A stretch of DNA of 9,809 nt from Actinomycetes bacterium (GTDB taxonomy: Bacteria > Actinomycetota > Acidimicrobiia > Acidimicrobiales > Palsa-688). Of this stretch, positions 5,232 through 9,809 are shown in pieces. Position numbers and translations under genes: made by a program. The stretch covers positions 1 through 9,809 of the forward strand of contig JAKABK010000037.1 in NCBI GenBank assembly GCA_021796905.1. Direction: 5' to 3'. The notes under the pieces were generated by a model. It worked only from the letters and a program-made list of their open reading frames with translations, had not been told where the DNA came from and ran no database searches. Position 1 is the first letter of the stretch. Each line of letters begins with the position of its first letter.

Positions 5232-7163
5232 TCAGACCGGCGAGCCCTCCACGTCTCCCTCGACGTCGGCGGTCCAGGTCGCGAACATCCCGGCGTAGCG
5301 ACCGGCGGCGGCGACCAGCTCGGCGTGGCTGCCGGACTCGACCACCCGGCCCCGCTCGACGACGAATATCCGATCGGCGCGCATCGCAGTGCTCAGCCGG
5401 TGGGCGATCAGGACCGCGGTCCGCCCTTCGAGCAGCACGTCGAGCGCGGCCTCGATCCTCGTCTCGGACTGCAGGTCCAGGTTGGAGGTCGCCTCGTCGA
5501 GCACCAGCACCCGGGGGGCGGCCATGAACGCCCGGGCGAGGGCGAGCAGCTGGCGCTCCCCCGACGACAGCGACGAGCCCCGCTCGTGGACCTCGGTGTC
5601 GAGCCCTGCAGGCATGCGCTCCACCAGCTCCACCAGGCCCACCGCCCGCAGGGCCTCCCAGACCTGCTCGTCGGTGGCGTCGGGTCGGGCGAAGGTGAGG
5701 TTGTGGCGGACGGTGCCGGCGAAGAGGAACGGTTCCTGGGGGACGACGCCGATCTGGCGGCGCAGCGACGAGAGGGTCACGTCACGCAGGTCGTGGCCGT
5801 CGATCAGGACCCGCCCGGCGGTCGGGTCGTAGAAGCGGGTGATCAGCTTCGCGACCGTCGACTTGCCGGCCCCGGTCGGGCCGACGAACGCGACGGTCTC
5901 GCCCGGGGCCACGACCAGGTCGATGTCGTGGAGGACCGGCACCGCCGGGTCGTAACCGAAGCTCACCGCCTCGAAGGTGATCTCCCCCCGGACGGGCGGC
6001 AGCTCGACGGCCCCGGCTCGTTCGGGTGCGGTCGGCTCGGTCTCGAGCAGGGTGCGCAGCTTGCGGATCGACGCGTACCCCTGTTGGTAGGTGGTGTACT
6101 GCTGGGCGAGCAGCTGGATCGGGGCCGTGAACCGGTTGAGGTACAAGAAGAAAGCTGCGAGCGCACCAATGCTCAGCTGGCCGTGGAGCACCATCGTGCC
6201 GCCGACCGCCAGCAGGACGGCCTGGGCGAGGTAGCCGAGCAACTGGCTGCCGGGCCCGTATACCGCGTTGATCTCGGCGGTGCGGTCATAGGCCCGGCGG
6301 TAGTCGCCGAGGACGTTGCGGTGGTGGACGACGTTGCGGGCCTGACGGTTGTGGGAGACCACGACCCGCATGCCCTGCAGGCTCTCGGAGAGGTCGGCGA
6401 GCACCGCGGCGATCCCGTCGCGCACCCGGGCGTACGCCCGGACCGATGCCGACTGGAACCAGATCGACCCTGCCGCGAGGAGCGGGACCACGATCAGGAC
6501 CGTGATCGCCGCGAGCTCGGCGTTGGTCGCGAACAGCACCGAGGCGATAACCACCATGGTCAGGGCCTGCACCACGAGCTGCGCCAGGCCGTCCTGGAGG
6601 AGCTGCTGGAGGTTCTGGACGTCGCTGGTCATCCGGCTCATCACCACCCCCGCCTTCTCCGAGGTGTAGAAGTCGAGACCGAGACGCTGCAGGTGCCCGA
6701 AGATCCTGACCCGGAGGTCGTACATCACCCGGGCGGCGATCCGCCCGGTGGTCCGGACCATCGCCCACTGGGCCATGGCGCCGAGCGCAGTGACCCCGAG
6801 GTAGACCCCGGCGACCGCGGCAACGACACCGAGGTCCGGGTGGACCATTCCGTGGTCTATGGCGTAGCTGACCAGCTCGGGCCCTGCCTGGCCCGCGACG
6901 GCCGAGACCACGACCAGCACCACCGCTGCGACGACCAGCCGCCAGTGACGGGCGAGCAGACCCCGGAGGGTGAGGCGGCGCCGCTCCTCCGGCCGCGGCC
7001 GGTGGCTGAAGCGAACGTCGGGATCGGGGTGAGGGGGCTCCGCGGCGAGCAGACGGTCGACGCCGTCGCGCATCTCCGAGGGCACCCCGGCGAATGGGAG
7101 CCCACCGCCGGGGTTGGAGGCCTGCCCACCCCCACCCCAGCCGCCACCGAAGGCCATCGCCAT
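5232..7163 (-). CDS. ABC exporter half-transporter with competent Walker B, second subunit of heterodimer
   Basis: A 643-residue fused permease/ATPase of the type IV (MdlB/MsbA-like) exporters. A Gly-rich N-terminus leads to a cytoplasmic segment (FAGVPSEMRDGVDRLLAAEP), then a six-helix transmembrane domain (about 72-350), then the nucleotide-binding domain: Walker A GPTGAGKST 428-436, Q-loop Gln 476 (VVPQEPFLF), signature LSSGE 532-536, Walker B VLVLDE 552-557 with catalytic Glu 557, and switch His 588 (IAHRLST). The signature departs from LSGGQ at two positions. It follows the first subunit after 34 bases. GGTGGTGGG lies upstream of the ATG at 7163; the ATG at 7157 is an alternative. The pair resembles actinobacterial heterodimeric exporters annotated as drug or lipid transporters (for example the Rv1272c/Rv1273c pair, from memory); the substrate cannot be told from sequence. 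It would act in the cytoplasmic membrane. Confidence 0.93.
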   Translation of the reverse strand: MAMAFGGGWGGGGQASNPGGGLPFAGVPSEMRDGVDRLLAAEPPHPDPDVRFSHRPRPEERRRLTLRGLLARHWRLVVAAVVLVVVSAVAGQAGPELVSYAIDHGMVHPDLGVVAAVAGVYLGVTALGAMAQWAMVRTTGRIAARVMYDLRVRIFGHLQRLGLDFYTSEKAGVVMSRMTSDVQNLQQLLQDGLAQLVVQALTMVVIASVLFATNAELAAITVLIVVPLLAAGSIWFQSASVRAYARVRDGIAAVLADLSESLQGMRVVVSHNRQARNVVHHRNVLGDYRRAYDRTAEINAVYGPGSQLLGYLAQAVLLAVGGTMVLHGQLSIGALAAFFLYLNRFTAPIQLLAQQYTTYQQGYASIRKLRTLLETEPTAPERAGAVELPPVRGEITFEAVSFGYDPAVPVLHDIDLVVAPGETVAFVGPTGAGKSTVAKLITRFYDPTAGRVLIDGHDLRDVTLSSLRRQIGVVPQEPFLFAGTVRHNLTFARPDATDEQVWEALRAVGLVELVERMPAGLDTEVHERGSSLSSGERQLLALARAFMAAPRVLVLDEATSNLDLQSETRIEAALDVLLEGRTAVLIAHRLSTAMRADRIFVVERGRVVESGSHAELVAAAGRYAGMFATWTADVEGDVEGSPV

Positions 7164-7197
7164 CAGTTGCCCACCACCGCCGGGACCACCGTTGCCA

Positions 7198-9075
7198 TCA
7201 CTTGCCCGTCACGTCGGCGCTGGAAGTCTCGCCCTGGGCCAGCACCTCGGAGTACAGGGGGACGTCACGCAACAGCTGGGCGTGGGTGCCTTCGGCGGCC
7301 ACCCTGCCGCCGTCGACCAGCACCACCCGGTCGGCCAGGCTGATCGTCGAGAGTCGGTGGGCGATGATGAGCGTCGTGCGTCCGGTCATGAGCCGGCGCA
7401 GGGCCGAGTGGATCTCCTTCTCCACCTCGACGTCGACGGCGCTGGTCGCGTCGTCGAGGACGAGGATCGGCGGGTTGACCAGGAGGGTCCGGGCGATGGC
7501 GATGCGCTGACGCTGCCCCCCGGAGAGGGTGTAGCCCCGTTCACCGACGATCGTGTCGTACCCCTCCGGCATCTCCCGGATGAACCCGTCGGCGCCGGCC
7601 GCTCTCGCCGCGGACTCGATGTCGGCGAAGTCGGCGTCGGGGCGACCGTAGGCGATGTTGTCCCGGATCGACGTCGAGAAGAGGAACGGCTCGTCGGCGA
7701 CGATCCCGACGGCTGCCCGCAGGCTGGCGAGTCTCAGGTCCCGGACGTCGTGGCCGTCTATGCGCACAGCACCCGCGGTCAGGTCGTAGTAGCGGTCGAG
7801 CAGTCGGGCCACGGTCGTCTTACCCGCACCGGTGCGACCGACCAACGCGACGGTCTCCCCCGGGCGCAGATGGAGATCGAAGCCGTCGAGCACACGGGGA
7901 CCGTCGGGGACGTAGGAGAAGACCACCGACTCGAAGTCGACCTCTCCACGACAATCGACCAGCTCGGTCGCACCCGGTCGCTCGACGATGCCGGGCGGCT
8001 CGTCGAGGATCTCGTAGACCCGCTGGGCGGAGGCGGAGGCCCGCTGACCGAGCATGATCAGCATGCCGAGCTGCTGGAACGGTGCCTGGAGCATCACGAT
8101 CCAGAAGCTGAAGGTGACGATCGCCCCGACCTCGAGGTGGTGGCCGATCACGAGATAGCCACCTAGGAGCAGCACGAACGCCATGCCGACCTGGCCCAGG
8201 TTCTGCAGCAACGGGGTGAACCCGGCGCGGATGTCAGCGTCTCTCACATAGGCCCAGCGCAACCGGGTGGACGCCCGGGCGAGCTCGCGCAGCTGGCGGT
8301 CCTCGGCCGCGAACGACTTCACCACCCGCACCCCGTTCACGTTCTCGTCGACGACGACGGCCACCTCGGCCAGTCGGGCCTGGATCAGCCACGACACGGG
8401 GAACAGCTGGTGGCGCATCCGGACACTGGCGAAGTAGATGAGCGGCATGGCGCACATCGCGACCAGCGCGAGGGGAACGTCGATCGACAGCATGTAGCCG
8501 AAGGCGACCACCGCGACCAGGCACTGGACCACGATCGCCGGCGCAAAGGTCAGGTACATCTGCGTCGCCCGGATATCGGAGTTGGCGCGCGAGATCAGCT
8601 GACCGCTCTGCACCCGGTCGTAGAACGAGAACGACATCTCGGTCAGGTGCTCGTAGATCAGGTTGCGGAGATCGAACTCGATGCGATAAGCGGTGGAGAG
8701 CAGGAAGCGTCGGGAAACGTAGCCGCACAGCCCGGCCAGCACCCCGAGCGCCGCGACGATCCACACGTAGTGGAACAGGATGTGGGAGTAGTGCGCCACC
8801 GCGGCAGCGCCCGAGACCCGGCCGCTGGCCGCCGCCCCCGGCACGAGCGCCTTGTCGATCGCGTCGGTGCCGAGCAACTGGGGGATCTCCACCTGCAGGA
8901 CCAGACCGACGAACGAGGCGCTCAGGGCGGCGACGAACATCCAGCGGTGCGCCGCCACGATCGGCAGTGCCCGACGCAACCAGCTCTTGTCCCGGTCCGG
9001 GTCGATCCGTCGCCGCGGCGCCGGGTACCGGGCCTCCCCGGGCTCCGGTACGGCTGCCATCCGCGCCACCGACAC
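7198..9075 (-). CDS. ABC exporter half-transporter with degenerate Walker B, first subunit of heterodimer
   Basis: A 625-residue fused permease/ATPase. The transmembrane domain spans about residues 42-340, with the coupling segment LTEMSFSFYDRVQSGQLISR at 144-163 and the VDENVNGVRVVKSFAAE helix of type IV exporters at 242-258. The nucleotide-binding domain has Walker A GRTGAGKTT 413-421, VADEPFLF with Asp 461 where the Q-loop Gln is expected, a perfect LSGGQ 517-521, Walker B ILVLDD 537-542 with Asp 542 in place of the catalytic Glu, and His 573 (IAHRLST). Replacement of the catalytic Glu by Asp is a hallmark of the degenerate-site subunit in heterodimeric exporters. The GTG start at 9075 has GAGGTAGG (9084-9091) 8 bases upstream; ATG 9060 is an alternative. 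It is the promoter-proximal gene, and its partner follows after 34 bases. Confidence 0.93.
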   Translation of the reverse strand: MSVARMAAVPEPGEARYPAPRRRIDPDRDKSWLRRALPIVAAHRWMFVAALSASFVGLVLQVEIPQLLGTDAIDKALVPGAAASGRVSGAAAVAHYSHILFHYVWIVAALGVLAGLCGYVSRRFLLSTAYRIEFDLRNLIYEHLTEMSFSFYDRVQSGQLISRANSDIRATQMYLTFAPAIVVQCLVAVVAFGYMLSIDVPLALVAMCAMPLIYFASVRMRHQLFPVSWLIQARLAEVAVVVDENVNGVRVVKSFAAEDRQLRELARASTRLRWAYVRDADIRAGFTPLLQNLGQVGMAFVLLLGGYLVIGHHLEVGAIVTFSFWIVMLQAPFQQLGMLIMLGQRASASAQRVYEILDEPPGIVERPGATELVDCRGEVDFESVVFSYVPDGPRVLDGFDLHLRPGETVALVGRTGAGKTTVARLLDRYYDLTAGAVRIDGHDVRDLRLASLRAAVGIVADEPFLFSTSIRDNIAYGRPDADFADIESAARAAGADGFIREMPEGYDTIVGERGYTLSGGQRQRIAIARTLLVNPPILVLDDATSAVDVEVEKEIHSALRRLMTGRTTLIIAHRLSTISLADRVVLVDGGRVAAEGTHAQLLRDVPLYSEVLAQGETSSADVTGK

Positions 9076-9081
9076 TTGCTT

Positions 9082-9087
9082 AGCCTA
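9082..9087 (-). promoter_or_regulatory. Possible -10 element for a leaderless ABC operon mRNA
   Basis: On the minus strand TAGGCT fits the TANNNT -10 consensus and ends 6 bases before the GTG start at 9075, so transcription would begin at or next to the start codon, the geometry of actinobacterial leaderless promoters. The same bases overlap the GAGGTAGG Shine-Dalgarno candidate, so only one reading need be right. No good -35 is seen (TTGCCC lies only 14 bases upstream). The sequence also partly resembles an iron-regulator box; see findings. Confidence 0.35.
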
Positions 9088-9207
9088 CCTCAGCAGCTGG
9101 CGGGCAACGGCTGGACCCCGTCGCCCCACCGGCCGCGCCGACCGTGGCAGTGCGGGACCGCGCCGTCCCGGTGCCCGGCCCGAGCCGGCAGCTCGTGTAG
9201 CGCGAGC

Positions 9208-9237
9208 CCGGCCCCGACCCCCGCCTGTCGGGGCCGG
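9208..9237. other. Perfect 11-bp stem-loop in the divergent intergenic region
   Basis: CCGGCCCCGAC (9208-9218) pairs with GTCGGGGCCGG (9227-9237) around the 8-base loop CCCCGCCT. The right arm can instead pair downstream: GGGGCCG (9230-9236) with CGGCCCC (9262-9268), enclosing the CCCTC/GAGGG hairpin (9247-9259). The two folds exclude each other. It lies 133 bases upstream of the ABC start. It could be a terminator for an unrecognised transcript, a structured RNA, or a protein-binding palindrome. Confidence 0.5.
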
Positions 9238-9518
9238 ACCCCCGACCCCTCGACGAGGGAACGGCCCCCAAAGGGTCATCGTCGTCGCCGGCCTCGCAGG
9301 AGCGGACAGCCAACCCGGACAGCGAGCCTGGAGGGCGTGCCAGGACCTGGCCGGCGACGTGGCCGGCGACGCCGGGACCCCGACGGGCCCGCCTGCCCCG
9401 GCGGGCGCCGAGACCAGCTCGTGGCTGCGGGCCCGACCGGCCAGGAGGGCCGGCGAGGGACACGACGACCCGAACCCCGGCGCCCACCAGCGGCTCCCCC
9501 AGCGGGCGACGGCGCTCG

Positions 9519-9524
9519 TAGTAT
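9519..9524 (+). promoter_or_regulatory. Possible -10 element for the secreted-protein gene
   Basis: TAGTAT matches TANNNT and four of six bases of TATAAT, in one of the few AT-containing spots of the region, 52 bases before the ATG at 9577. This leaves a short leader containing the Shine-Dalgarno. No recognisable -35 lies at the usual distance. Confidence 0.3.
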
Positions 9525-9576
9525 CATCCGGTCCCGGTCCGGCCGTTCGGTGCGTCGGCAGAAGGGGAGTGGGACG

Positions 9577-9809
9577 ATGGAGAACCCGGTCAGCAGGTGG
9601 CGACGGCCTTGGTGGCTCGCCGTGATCGTCGCCGTGGTCGTGATGCTCGGCGGGGACGTGCCCGCCGGCGCCTCGACCACCAGTCCCTACTCGGGTTCGG
9701 GCTACGACGTCGGCTGGCCCAACTGCAGCGAAACCCCCCCCGGTGGTTTCGCCATCGTCGGCCTCGGCGACGGTCGGCCCTTCACGACCAGCCCCTGCCT
9801 TGCCGGTGA
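9577..9809 (+). CDS. Secreted protein, GYDVxWPxC type, 5' part only
   Basis: The frame is open from ATG 9577 to the window end (77 codons plus two bases), with no stop yet. GAAGGGGAG (9561-9569) lies 7 bases upstream, a very good Shine-Dalgarno. The N-terminus is a textbook signal peptide: Arg-rich MENPVSRWRRPWW, a hydrophobic core LAVIVAVVVML, and a likely cleavage after AGA (residues 30-32). The mature start STTSPYSGSGYDVGWPNC, then PPGGFAIVGLGDGRPFTTSP, looks like the opening strands of the glycoside-hydrolase-like (DUF1906/GH25-like TIM-barrel) domain of actinobacterial exported proteins, where GYDVSWP and IVGVNGGRPFT are typical. That family link is from memory and is limited by the truncation. 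Cys 50 and Cys 74 could form a disulfide. It is divergent from the ABC operon. Confidence 0.75.
   Translation, partial: MENPVSRWRRPWWLAVIVAVVVMLGGDVPAGASTTSPYSGSGYDVGWPNCSETPPGGFAIVGLGDGRPFTTSPCLAG

Larger units (their letters stand above)
9076..9576. other. Divergent intergenic region rich in inverted repeats
   Basis: No credible gene is seen here: the open frames are long only because of GC content, and their translations are Arg/Gly/Pro-rich with no domains. The stretch holds perfect inverted repeats: CGAGC/GCTCG (9181-9195), an 11-bp stem (9208-9237), CCCTC/GAGGG (9247-9259), GCCCGCC/GGCGGGC (9387-9406) and CCGGCC/GGCCGG (9437-9453). It also holds a 12-base near-duplication (9349-9372, GGCCGGCGACGT then the same ending in C). 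It separates the ABC operon start from the divergent secreted-protein gene, so both promoters should lie in it. Confidence 0.6.

Noticed and set aside
5325..7343. A 672-residue plus-strand open frame
   Set aside because: Antisense to the ABC subunit with complete Walker, signature and H-loop motifs; the plus-strand product is charged low-complexity sequence with no domain.
9208..9268. Actinobacterial 6C-type structured RNA
   Set aside because: The hairpin loops are C-rich, but the uninterrupted run of six or more C in both loops that defines that motif is not present.
9080..9487. A 135-residue minus-strand open frame upstream of the ABC operon
   Set aside because: Gly/Arg/Pro-rich translation with no motif or ribosome-binding site; stop-free frames of this size are expected by chance at this GC content.
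8852..9625. A plus-strand open frame crossing the divergent intergenic region
   Set aside because: It starts inside the ABC gene, has no Shine-Dalgarno or domain character, and overlaps the better supported secreted-protein start in another frame.
9729..9749. GAAACC...GGTTTC inverted repeat around an eight-C run
   Set aside because: It lies inside the secreted-protein reading frame (SETPPGGF), whose protein sequence explains it.

Overview
The window is very GC-rich DNA with GTG and TTG starts alongside ATG and at least one plausible leaderless start. This points to a high-GC actinobacterium; the protein flavour (GlpD, MhpA-like monooxygenase, paired ABC exporter, secreted protein with a GYDVGWPNC motif) fits that phylum. 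An acidimicrobial or other little-cultured lineage is possible, but that is a guess. No rRNA, tRNA, CRISPR array, transposase or phage gene was seen.

Left end (1-1109): a stretch of decayed genes. It holds the C-terminal half of a VapC-like PIN toxin on the minus strand, a small exported-protein gene on the plus strand that looks broken by one extra base, and a plus-strand gene of unknown function whose last ~40 residues look like junk where it runs into the convergent monooxygenase gene.

Centre (988-5079, minus strand): in transcription order, an SRPBCC-fold small protein, an aerobic glycerol-3-phosphate dehydrogenase (GlpD), and 4 bases later an MhpA-type FAD aromatic-ring monooxygenase. 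The monooxygenase has three perfectly phased 27-base repeats at its 5' end, in front of an alternative start that may be the true one.

Right (5232-9075, minus strand): two adjacent ABC exporter half-transporters in one operon. Their nucleotide-binding domains differ in complementary ways: the first-transcribed subunit has Asp for the catalytic Glu and for the Q-loop Gln but a perfect LSGGQ, and the second has the Glu and Gln but LSSGE. Together they would form one degenerate and one competent ATP site, the pattern of a heterodimeric exporter.

Far right (9076-9809): a 501-base divergent intergenic region with several perfect inverted repeats, one with an 11-bp stem, followed by the 5' part of a secreted protein gene on the plus strand that runs off the window.

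Most of the window is ordinary housekeeping and transport. The best second looks are the hairpin-rich divergent region, the decayed left end with its apparent junction at about 990, the ABC pair's asymmetry, and the in-frame repeats at the monooxygenase start. I see no convincing wholly new system.
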